From positions 1 through 11,808 of the forward strand of contig JAZUAE010000022.1 of NCBI GenBank assembly GCA_045637805.1: a stretch of DNA of 11,808 nt, in the 5' to 3' direction. The stretch comes from CAKVLG01 sp045637805 (GTDB taxonomy: Bacteria > Bacillota > Clostridia > Christensenellales > UBA1242). Every line of letters begins with the position of its first letter. The stretch's first letter is position 1. Positions 5,732 to 11,482 of the stretch are shown here, piece by piece. The notes beneath the pieces were generated by a model. That model was not told the DNA's origin. It did not search any database and was given only the letters and a program-made list of their open reading frames with translations. Made by a program: the position numbers and the translations under genes.

Positions 5732-7145
5732 ATATCCAGACTACTCCGCAGAATTAGAAGAAATTGAACAATCAGGAATTACTACAGCGCTTGTCAATAG
5801 AATTGTAGAGCGGCACCAATTGAATGCGTATCATACTAAGCATTTATGGGGTAGATATAATACAATGGATATTGATGTGCCTATTTATTCTAGGATACCA
5901 AGATTTGAAGTAGACAAACCTATTAACAACAAGCTTGCGAATGATTTTTACGGGGAAATAGTAGATGTTGAAGTAGGTTATTTTGCCGGAAAACCTTTTT
6001 CATATAGCTATAGCAAAACAGACGAAAGTGAAAGTGATACAGGTTCAGATCAAGCGGTTGAAGCAGCCTCCAAAGTATTAAGTGATTTTGTCACTTTAAA
6101 TAATATGTATGACCATGATATGGCTATGACTAAATACGCAACAGCTGCCGAATATGCCGGGCGGCTTTTTTATATTGATGAAGAAGGAAACGAAAGGGTT
6201 AAAATTCTTCCTCCTTACGAAACTATAATTCTGTATAAAAATGATATGACTGAACCATCTTATGCTATTAGATATTATACGTATATTGACCTGAATGACA
6301 CTGAGATCGTCAAAGCGGAATTCTATGATGATAAACACATTATTGAGTATGAAGGATATGTCGGAGCTCTAAGGCAGGTTAGCGAGCCTAGAATGCACTT
6401 ATTTGATTATTGTCCACTACAGGGAATACCGAAAAATAGTGAGTTACTAGGTTCAGCGGAAAAAGTAATTAGTTTAATTGACGCATATGACAAGATTTTA
6501 AGTGATAGTACTAATGAGATCGAAAGTTTTGCAAATGCTTATATGGTTTTTGAAAATGTCAATATGACAGATGAGGATATGAAGCAAGCGCAAGCTACCG
6601 GGGCTATTAAATTCTTTAATGGTACAGGGAATGGTAAGGTTTATTTCCTTACAAAAGATGTGAATGATTCTTTTATAGAAAATAAATTAAATCGACTTGA
6701 AAATAATATTTATAGGTTTAGTAAAACGCCTAATTTATCTAATCCAGATGAAACATACGGGACAAGCTCAGGTATAGCTTTAAAATTCCGTTTAATAGGC
6801 TTAGAAACTAAATGTTCCATGTTTGAAGCGAAAGTTAATAGTGCAGCTGTGTATATGTTCAAATTGCTTGCTAGCAGCTGGAAGAAAAAACGATTAGCTG
6901 TTGATCCACTCCAATGTTATATTAGCTGCAAGCGGAATTTCCCGGCTGACTTAGCGGGCGAAGCAGAGACAGCTACAGCTTTGTTAGCCGCAGGGCTGCC
7001 CCGAAGAATAGTTTGGGAAACTTTAAGTTGTGTAGATGATGTAGATTATGCTTTAGAAGTACTAGAAGAAGAAAAAGATGAGATACCTGATCTTGATACT
7101 TCCATTCCAGAAGATGAAGATAATCTAGAAAATGAAAAAAAGTAA
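5709..7145 (+). CDS. Phage portal protein (SPP1 gp6-like)
   Basis: The portal is the dodecameric ring at the head vertex through which DNA is packaged and released. The 478-residue protein has the N-terminal pattern of the SPP1 gp6 family, notably PINNKLANDFYGEIVDVEVGYFAGKPFSY (71-99), which corresponds to the conserved N-N-K...V-x-Y-x-x-G-K-P-x-x-Y block. It continues through the typical wing and stem region with FDYCPLQGIPKN...LGSAEKVISLIDAYDKILSDSTNEIESFANAYMV and YGTSSGIALKFRLIGLETKC. The C-terminus is strongly acidic, as in many portals. The start ATG follows AGAGGTG at normal distance. It directly follows terL and the zinc-finger ORF and precedes the MuF gene, a standard order. It appears intact. 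Confidence 0.93.
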   Translation: MPITKLNRYPDYSAELEEIEQSGITTALVNRIVERHQLNAYHTKHLWGRYNTMDIDVPIYSRIPRFEVDKPINNKLANDFYGEIVDVEVGYFAGKPFSYSYSKTDESESDTGSDQAVEAASKVLSDFVTLNNMYDHDMAMTKYATAAEYAGRLFYIDEEGNERVKILPPYETIILYKNDMTEPSYAIRYYTYIDLNDTEIVKAEFYDDKHIIEYEGYVGALRQVSEPRMHLFDYCPLQGIPKNSELLGSAEKVISLIDAYDKILSDSTNEIESFANAYMVFENVNMTDEDMKQAQATGAIKFFNGTGNGKVYFLTKDVNDSFIENKLNRLENNIYRFSKTPNLSNPDETYGTSSGIALKFRLIGLETKCSMFEAKVNSAAVYMFKLLASSWKKKRLAVDPLQCYISCKRNFPADLAGEAETATALLAAGLPRRIVWETLSCVDDVDYALEVLEEEKDEIPDLDTSIPEDEDNLENEKK

Positions 7146-7184
7146 TATGAAAACACAGATTGTACGGATAAACATTAAAAAAAG

Positions 7185-7214
7185 TTGACCGAATTACATA
7201 ATGTGTGCTATAAT
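7185..7214 (+). promoter_or_regulatory. Strong extended -10 promoter between portal and minor head genes
   Basis: TTGACC (7185-7190) and TATAAT (7209-7214) are separated by 18 bases, and TGC directly precedes the -10, giving an extended -10 element. Transcription would start near 7221. The spacer contains the palindrome ACATAATGT (7196-7204), and GTTG/CAAC (7184-7187, 7223-7226) flank the promoter, so repressor binding is conceivable. A promoter of this strength inside a head-gene operon is unusual. Confidence 0.75.
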
Positions 7215-7284
7215 GTGATCGACAACATCCTTGTTTATTTATTTTTGTTTATTTGTTATTGTTTTTGAAATTTTGTATACGTTT

Positions 7285-7317
7285 AGAGTCCATTTATATG
7301 GGCTCTTTTCTTTTTTT
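7285..7317 (+). terminator. Intrinsic terminator in the leader of the minor head protein gene
   Basis: Arms AGAGTCCAT (7285-7293) and ATGGGCTCT (7298-7306) pair with one G-U wobble around a TTAT loop and are followed by TTTCTTTTTTTT to 7317. The AAGGGGGG ribosome binding site of the next gene begins immediately afterwards. The structure lies 65 bases after the predicted start of the promoter at 7185-7214, mirroring the arrangement at 1514-1643. Confidence 0.75.
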
Positions 7318-7329
7318 AAGGGGGGAATT

Positions 7330-8295
7330 ATGAATTTTGACAATACTGAACTCGATAAATTACTTAGGCAACTAAGGAAGATTGAAAAGCACCGCTCTGT
7401 ATCGGCTGAAAAACAGATCAGAAAGATTTATAAACAGATACTTGCGGAAATTAAATTATTTTTATCAGACGTATATATCAATTATGCGATTGATGATAAA
7501 TTAACGTATGCTACCCTCCAGCAATACGGTTATTATGCGAGATTTATCGAGGAAGTCGAAGAAAAATTAAGTGGTATTTCGCCTCAAATTTCAAGTGAAA
7601 TAACAAAGACGGTGGAGAATGCATACCAGGCTATGTATGACGGTTCTATACAAGCGGTTAAAATGGCAGCTGGCAGTAATTTAGTCTTACATCAAGTCTT
7701 AGATGGTGTGCAAGGAACAACGCCAGAAGTTATTAAGAGTGCTGTCGAAAATCCTATTCCTAAATTAACACTAAAAGATACTCTTGAAAAAAACAGAAAA
7801 GAGATCATCTATAACATAAAAAGGGAAGTAAATACAGGGTTATTAAATGGTGATAGGTATACTACAGTAGCAAAGCGGATATCTAAATCTTTAGATGGTG
7901 ATTATAAAAAGTCTGTTCGTATAGCTCGCACTGAATCACATAGAGTTATTGAAGCCGGACATAATGACGCGAATGTTGCTATGGACGAAAAATTAAAAGG
8001 TTCAGGGTATCGGTTGATCAAAATTTGGCACACCGCACAAGATGAGCGAGTAAGGCCCAAAAGAGGTATAGGAAAGAAAGCAAAGGGCAGTTATAACCAT
8101 GTTATATTAGAGGGTGTAAGTGCTCCAATGAACTATTATTTTCTTTCAGAAGGAACAAAGGCGTTAGCTCCATCTCAATCTGGTAAAGCTGGATTTGATA
8201 TTAATTGCAGATGTACGCTATCGACTAAGTTAGTCACCGACAAAGAGTTAGAGGGAATCAAGAAAACGTACAGTGAATACATATCTAAACCTTAG
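7330..8295 (+). CDS. Phage minor head protein (MuF / SPP1 gp7-like)
   Basis: MuF-family proteins are low-copy head components associated with the portal and injected or retained with DNA. The 321-residue product has a helical N-terminal part. Its conserved C-terminal domain includes RIARTESHRVIEAGHNDA (197-214), IWHTAQDERVR (232-242), NHVILEG (256-262) and DINCRCTLS (290-298) with paired cysteines, all expected for PF04233. ATG 7330 is chosen because AAGGGGGG (7318-7325) lies just upstream. The frame is open further upstream to TTG 7231, but the extra 33 residues are hydrophobic and translate a terminator hairpin. No toxin domain is attached. It directly follows the portal, apart from an unexpected promoter/terminator leader. 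No capsid gene follows. Confidence 0.88.
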   Translation: MNFDNTELDKLLRQLRKIEKHRSVSAEKQIRKIYKQILAEIKLFLSDVYINYAIDDKLTYATLQQYGYYARFIEEVEEKLSGISPQISSEITKTVENAYQAMYDGSIQAVKMAAGSNLVLHQVLDGVQGTTPEVIKSAVENPIPKLTLKDTLEKNRKEIIYNIKREVNTGLLNGDRYTTVAKRISKSLDGDYKKSVRIARTESHRVIEAGHNDANVAMDEKLKGSGYRLIKIWHTAQDERVRPKRGIGKKAKGSYNHVILEGVSAPMNYYFLSEGTKALAPSQSGKAGFDINCRCTLSTKLVTDKELEGIKKTYSEYISKP

Positions 8296-8358
8296 TTTAA
8301 CAAAAATTTTATGCAAAAGGGAAAATTTTCAAAAAATGTATATTTTTGGAATTTAAAG

Positions 8359-8367
8359 TGATATAAT
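8359..8367 (+). promoter_or_regulatory. Extended -10 promoter for the first exported-protein gene
   Basis: TGATATAAT (8359-8367) is a consensus extended -10. No good -35 is visible at the expected distance (AT-rich sequence around 8339-8345), which extended -10 promoters tolerate. The preceding gap is AT-rich and contains the perfect palindrome GAAAATTTTC (8321-8330). It gives the gene at 8404 a promoter independent of the phage head genes. Confidence 0.55.
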
Positions 8368-8403
8368 GAGCATGAAGTATTTTGTAAAGAAGGTTTGATT
8401 ACA

Positions 8404-8958
8404 ATGAAAAAGTTAGTATCCAGTGTATTGGCATTTCTATTTATAGGTTCAACAGGAATTCCAGTATCAGCAAGTTCCCCACATGGTTATAAAAGACCTT
8501 CAATTAATAGAATTGATAGCAATAGTGATTTTCAGAAATTAAACAGGGGAGAATATCGCTTAAAACCAGGTGAACGAGTTGTAAAAGAAAAAGACTATTT
8601 TGGTCTACAAAAAGATAATGGTGAAGCTATTATCTTAGATATTAATAATAAAATCAAAGGTTTTATAAAGTATAGGTTAGATACAAATGCAAAAGAAGGC
8701 TTGGTATCAAATGATCAAGATTTAGGTGATTGCCTAGCAGGAATTGCTACACTTATTGCTGGTGGATTTGCTGTTTATTATGCGGCGCCACTTGTTGTAG
8801 AAGCTATTTCAGCATTTGGACTTGAAGCTATTGCCTACTACTTTTATGAAGTTACTGTCAACGGGAAAGAAATATGGAAACTACCAGCGTTGGTGGCGTC
8901 GGCTATAGGAGCGTTGAAACTAATTATAGGAATTCCAGAGAATTGTTTTGGTGCTTAA
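8404..8958 (+). CDS. Exported or membrane protein with hydrophobic C-terminal half, unknown function
   Basis: ATG at 8404 is preferred: AAGAAGG (8387-8393) lies ten bases upstream, whereas an in-frame TTG at 8395 is too close. The 184-residue product begins with a clear signal peptide (MKKLVSSVLAFLFIGSTGIP, then VSA with likely cleavage after residue 23). A hydrophilic domain (about 24-108) contains YRLKPGERVVKEKDYFGLQKDNGEAI. Hydrophobic segments rich in Ala, Gly and Ile follow at about 110-148 and 161-178. Two cysteines (C110, C181) bracket the hydrophobic part and could form a disulfide. The layout recalls secreted, membrane-inserting peptides such as pore formers, but no family is recognised. 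It has its own promoter and terminator and interrupts the expected head-gene order. Confidence 0.75.
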   Translation: MKKLVSSVLAFLFIGSTGIPVSASSPHGYKRPSINRIDSNSDFQKLNRGEYRLKPGERVVKEKDYFGLQKDNGEAIILDINNKIKGFIKYRLDTNAKEGLVSNDQDLGDCLAGIATLIAGGFAVYYAAPLVVEAISAFGLEAIAYYFYEVTVNGKEIWKLPALVASAIGALKLIIGIPENCFGA

Positions 8959-8968
8959 TTTAAAAGAT

Positions 8969-9000
8969 AAAAGCGACCTCATAATGAGGTTGCTTTTTTT
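8969..9000 (+). terminator. Intrinsic terminator after the exported-protein gene
   Basis: Thirteen-base arms AAAAGCGACCTCA (8969-8981) and TGAGGTTGCTTTT (8985-8997) pair with one G-U wobble around a TAA loop and run into a T-tract ending at 9000. It lies ten bases after the stop of the preceding gene and should end its transcript efficiently, so the next gene needs separate transcription. Confidence 0.88.
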
Positions 9001-9082
9001 ATACAAATTAAGTTAAGAATCACCTTTAAAAGAGTGGATCTTTTTATGTTGGCAAGGATTTTAGTTTTTAGGAGGTGATAAT

Positions 9083-9448
9083 ATGAAAAGATTTATTGCA
9101 CTTTTTTTATCTCTGACTTTTTTATTATGCCCACTAAGGAATGTTAGCTTTGCAGAAAAGCCGCATATAGAAATAAATACCAATGCAGAAAATAACTTAG
9201 AATCAAAATCTGAAGAAAAAAAGGATAAGATCCATAAAGCAAAAAGAAAAAAGCGAAAAGTAAAAAGGCAAGTATCTAATAAAAATTTAATTGCAGCTGT
9301 TTTTACTCTTGGTTCGATAGTTTCAGTTGGATACTATTATTATATTACTCATAAAAATAATGAATCCTTTAATAATAATGAATCCGGCAATAATTCCTTT
9401 TTTAAAATTAAAATACGCGGGAAAGAATATTTTGCTGGGTATCAATAG
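9083..9448 (+). CDS. Small exported, membrane-anchored protein with basic linker, unknown function
   Basis: The ATG follows GGAGGTG (9071-9077) by five bases. The 121-residue product has a signal peptide (MKRFIALFLSLTFLLCPLRN, likely cleaved after SFA at residue 24) and an acidic then strongly basic linker (KAKRKKRKVKRQ, 52-63). One membrane segment follows (about 68-88, LIAAVFTLGSIVSVGYYYYI), then an Asn-rich stretch (KNNESFNNNESGNN) and a short end, FFKIKIRGKEYFAGYQ. This signal-linker-anchor-tail layout resembles, in miniature, the LRR protein on the opposite strand at 10231-11472. No homologous family is recognised. It lies between a terminator and the resolvase promoter. An imperfect hairpin with a T-run at 9015-9045 precedes it, and no clear promoter was found. 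Confidence 0.7.
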   Translation: MKRFIALFLSLTFLLCPLRNVSFAEKPHIEINTNAENNLESKSEEKKDKIHKAKRKKRKVKRQVSNKNLIAAVFTLGSIVSVGYYYYITHKNNESFNNNESGNNSFFKIKIRGKEYFAGYQ

Positions 9449-9467
9449 GGTACACCCAAAGAAAATC

Positions 9468-9497
9468 TTGACAAAAGTGCCAAATAAATGGTATAAT
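9468..9497 (+). promoter_or_regulatory. Strong extended -10 promoter of the resolvase gene
   Basis: TTGACA (9468-9473) and TATAAT (9492-9497) are separated by 18 bases, and TGG directly precedes the -10. Transcription would begin near 9504, leaving a leader of about 105 bases before the resolvase ATG. The whole promoter lies inside a 51-base dyad, so a symmetric protein, plausibly the resolvase, could block it. Confidence 0.8.
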
Positions 9498-9518
9498 CCA
9501 TTTTGGTAATTCTGTCAA
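9468..9518. repeat. 51-bp dyad overlapping the resolvase promoter (candidate res subsite or operator)
   Basis: Outer arms TTGACAAAAGTGCCAAA (9468-9484) and TTTGGTAATTCTGTCAA (9502-9518) are inverted repeats matching at 14 of 17 positions around a 17-base centre. The centre contains ATGG/CCAT (9488-9491, 9498-9501) and TATAAT. Tn3-type resolvases bind symmetric subsites upstream of their own gene, which fits the position; the arms are longer than a typical 28-bp crossover site, so an operator is equally possible. Confidence 0.65.
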
Positions 9519-9538
9519 CAAAATAGGATATTTATACG

Positions 9539-9608
9539 ACACTTATTTCTAACTACGGTATCCGCATAACAGCGATTACCGAAAGTTTTATGAAAGAAGT
9601 GTTTTTTT
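9539..9608 (+). promoter_or_regulatory. Long dyad and T-tract in the resolvase mRNA leader (attenuator-like or res subsite)
   Basis: ACACTTATTTC (9539-9549) and GAAAGAAGTGT (9592-9602) are inverted repeats matching at 10 of 11 positions. Inside them, AACT/AGTT and CGGTATCCGC/GCGATTACCG (9556-9565, 9572-9581; 8 of 10) continue the symmetry. Seven T bases (9602-9608) follow and end exactly at the resolvase ATG. As RNA this could fold into a stem that hides the weak ribosome binding site and resembles an intrinsic terminator. As DNA it could be further resolvase-binding subsites. Confidence 0.6.
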
Positions 9609-10190
9609 ATGAAGGTTGGATATGTAAGAGTAAGTACGATTGATCAAAACCCTGCTAGACAAGAAGCCTTATTAAATGAAATGGGCGTTGAGAAAATTTT
9701 TATGGATAAATCAAGCGGGAAAGACATAGATCGTACTAATTTTAAAAAAATGATGGCTTATATTCGTGATGGGGACGAACTAATAATTGAAAGCTTTAGC
9801 CGCATAAGTAGGGATTTAAAAGACTTACTCCGAATTGTTGAGGCGCTTGAAAAAAAGGGTGTTCAGTTAATTAGTGCAAAAGAAAGCATTGATACTAGAA
9901 CTCCGCAGGGAAAATTAATGCTGAATATATTTGGTGCATTAAGTCAATTTGAGCGTGAAACGATTTTAGAGCGGCAAAGGGAAGGTATAGCATTGGCAAA
10001 AGCAGCGGGGAAATATAAAGGAAGAAAACCGATTGAAGTTGGAGATACGTTTTTTCATATCACTAAGATGTGGCAAAACGGACAGATGTCCTTAACAGAG
10101 GCACTAAAAACAACAGGCTTATCTAAAACTACATATTTCAGAAAATGTAAAAAATACGGAATTAGAAAGAAAATCACCTGGGCGCAATAG
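9609..10190 (+). CDS. Serine recombinase, resolvase/invertase family
   Basis: The enzyme makes concerted double-strand cuts through a phosphoserine link and resolves or inverts DNA between two sites. The 193-residue length matches small resolvases. YVRVST (5-10) carries nucleophile S9 with R7; the active-site arginines lie in SRISRD (R65, R68); the E-helix runs through LSQFERETILERQREGIALAKAAG. KYKGRKP follows and leads into the C-terminal helix-turn-helix (MSLTEALKTTGLSKTTYFRKCKKYG), so both domains are complete. It has its own strong promoter inside a dyad and ends in a terminator that overlaps its stop codon. It may serve a transposon, a plasmid-type dimer-resolution system or an inversion switch; no transposase is present in the window. 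It is not a large phage integrase. Confidence 0.93.
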   Translation: MKVGYVRVSTIDQNPARQEALLNEMGVEKIFMDKSSGKDIDRTNFKKMMAYIRDGDELIIESFSRISRDLKDLLRIVEALEKKGVQLISAKESIDTRTPQGKLMLNIFGALSQFERETILERQREGIALAKAAGKYKGRKPIEVGDTFFHITKMWQNGQMSLTEALKTTGLSKTTYFRKCKKYGIRKKITWAQ

Positions 10191-10207
10191 CCGAGGTGAT
10201 TTTTTTA
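10170..10207. terminator. Bidirectional intrinsic terminator between resolvase and LRR genes
   Basis: Perfect ten-base arms AAAATCACCT (10170-10179) and AGGTGATTTT (10194-10203) surround a GC-containing loop and are followed by T bases to 10207. On the - strand the same stem runs into TTTTCTTTCT. It overlaps the resolvase stop and lies 24 bases beyond the stop of the convergent LRR gene, so it can end both transcripts. Confidence 0.88.
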
Positions 10208-10230
10208 TAACTATGAAGTACTCTGAAATA

Positions 10231-11472
10231 TTAAAGTAGGTTTGTATCTAGTTGCTGTTGTTCCGAGGTTTCACATTTTTTATGGCAACAATGGCAGTGC
10301 GATAAACAAAAATTCTTTACGTCGTTATATTTGAGCAACAAACCGATTGCCGAGACAGCAATAGAAAATGTCGGAGCCATCCACGCAACATTATCAATGA
10401 ACCAATTTTTTATCCTATGTGTTGGCGAAGGTGAAGGACTTCTGGAAGGCGAAGGTAAAGGACTTCTGGAAGGCGAAGGTGAAGGACTTCTGGAAGGTGA
10501 AGGTGAAGGTGAAGGACTACGTGAAGGCGTTGGACTTCTAGACACTGATGGTGTTGGAGCAGGACAAGCATTTCCTTTTACCACTGGGTGACCGCAAAAA
10601 GTATTGGAAGTATATGATGTTGGTACTAATAAACAGTACAGCTTTTTACAAGCTCTAAAAAAGTTCGGAGATTGAGCAACTGGGTCAACTGGGTCATTTT
10701 TCCCTTTATAAGTCACCGAGGTTAAGTCGAGGCAATAAGAAAATGCTTCATCGCCAATGTAAGTGACGGAAGCCGGAATGGTCACCGAGGTTAAGCCTGA
10801 GCAGTAGAAGAATGCCTCATAGCCAATGGAAGTGACGGAATTCGGTATTGAAATGGAAGTCAAGCCTTTACAGCCGGAGAATGCCCAATCGCCAATGGAA
10901 GTGACTCCTTTTTCTATAGTTACTGAATCTAAGCTAAGGCACTCATAAAATACTTCGGGACAAAATTCCGTGACGGAAGCCGGAATGGTCACCGAGGTTA
11001 AGCCTGAACCGGCGAATGCCATATTGCCAATGTAAGTAACGGAATTCGGTATGGACACCGAGGTCAAGGCTTTGTAGTTAGAAAATGCATAATCTTCGAT
11101 GGAAGTTACGCCGTTGCCTATATTCACAGTTTTTATAGAGCTGAGGTATGAGTTAAAAGAACAAGAGCGAAAGATAGCCGCCTCCGAACCAGAAATAGTT
11201 AATACACCTGTACTAGTGTCCAAGTTCCAGTTTACGTTGTTGCCACAAGTACCGGAATAAGTTCCAGCTAATTTAGCTTTTTCTTTTTTCGGCTTAATTT
11301 TCGCTTCAAAGGATTTAAACGACTTTTCAGAAGAAAGAGGTTGAATAGATGAAGGAGGTGTAGGAAGATGTAAATTTTGAGGAATCGCAACATGATCAAA
11401 AGCGTATATATGTGATGTTAAGCACGTCAATAATGACAGTGATAATATGAAGGATATTGTTCTTTTAATCAT
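10231..11472 (-). CDS. BspA-type leucine-rich repeat surface protein with membrane anchor
   Basis: The 413-residue protein starts with a signal peptide (1-24). After a Pro/Ser- and Lys-rich spacer comes GTYSGTCGNNVNWNLD...GVLTISGS (70-95), the lead-in usual before BspA repeats. At least five LRR_5 units of about 23 residues follow between 113 and 256 (for example LTSVSIPNSVTYIGNMAF, LTSISIPNSVTSIGYEAF). Next come a capping region with cysteines, a Pro/Ser/Arg linker of PSPSPSRS units (303-350), a membrane segment (about 363-381) and a Cys/His-rich end (CLSHCHCCHKKC, 389-400). BspA-type proteins bind host matrix proteins or other cells, so a surface adhesin exposed through the linker is likely. 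AAAGGTG lies five bases before the ATG. The gene is visibly richer in G+C than the phage genes. It shares an operon with the gene ending at 11483. Confidence 0.9.
   Translation of the reverse strand: MIKRTISFILSLSLLTCLTSHIYAFDHVAIPQNLHLPTPPSSIQPLSSEKSFKSFEAKIKPKKEKAKLAGTYSGTCGNNVNWNLDTSTGVLTISGSEAAIFRSCSFNSYLSSIKTVNIGNGVTSIEDYAFSNYKALTSVSIPNSVTYIGNMAFAGSGLTSVTIPASVTEFCPEVFYECLSLDSVTIEKGVTSIGDWAFSGCKGLTSISIPNSVTSIGYEAFFYCSGLTSVTIPASVTYIGDEAFSYCLDLTSVTYKGKNDPVDPVAQSPNFFRACKKLYCLLVPTSYTSNTFCGHPVVKGNACPAPTPSVSRSPTPSRSPSPSPSPSRSPSPSPSRSPLPSPSRSPSPSPTHRIKNWFIDNVAWMAPTFSIAVSAIGLLLKYNDVKNFCLSHCHCCHKKCETSEQQQLDTNLL
10424..10525. repeat. 24-bp tandem repeat encoding the Pro/Ser/Arg linker
   Basis: Three consecutive 24-base units (10424-10447, 10448-10471, 10472-10495; consensus GGCGAAGGTGAAGGACTTCT then GGAA) differ at one position. 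A fourth, expanded unit runs to about 10525 with an extra GGTGAA. Read on the - strand they encode repeated Ser-Pro/Ser-Arg units of the LRR protein linker. In-frame gain or loss of units by slippage would lengthen or shorten the stalk without breaking the frame. Confidence 0.8.
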
Positions 11473-11482
11473 ATAAACACCT

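Noticed and set aside
7231..7329. N-terminal hydrophobic extension of the MuF protein from TTG 7231
   Set aside because: It translates the leader and an intrinsic terminator, starts about ten bases after the predicted transcription start without a ribosome binding site, and MuF proteins do not begin with a membrane segment. ATG 7330 has a strong ribosome binding site.
9327..9509. Overlapping + strand frame at the end of the small exported protein gene
   Set aside because: It reads out of frame through the Asn-rich coding region into the resolvase promoter, and no ribosome binding site is seen.
9609..10190. Phage integrase marking the prophage end
   Set aside because: The protein is a small resolvase/invertase of 193 residues, not a large serine integrase or tyrosine integrase, and no att-like core is visible.
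10331..10591. Open frame on the + strand rich in Glu/Gly
   Set aside because: It is the antisense of the Pro/Ser/Arg linker repeats of the LRR gene; no ribosome binding site and a purely repetitive composition.
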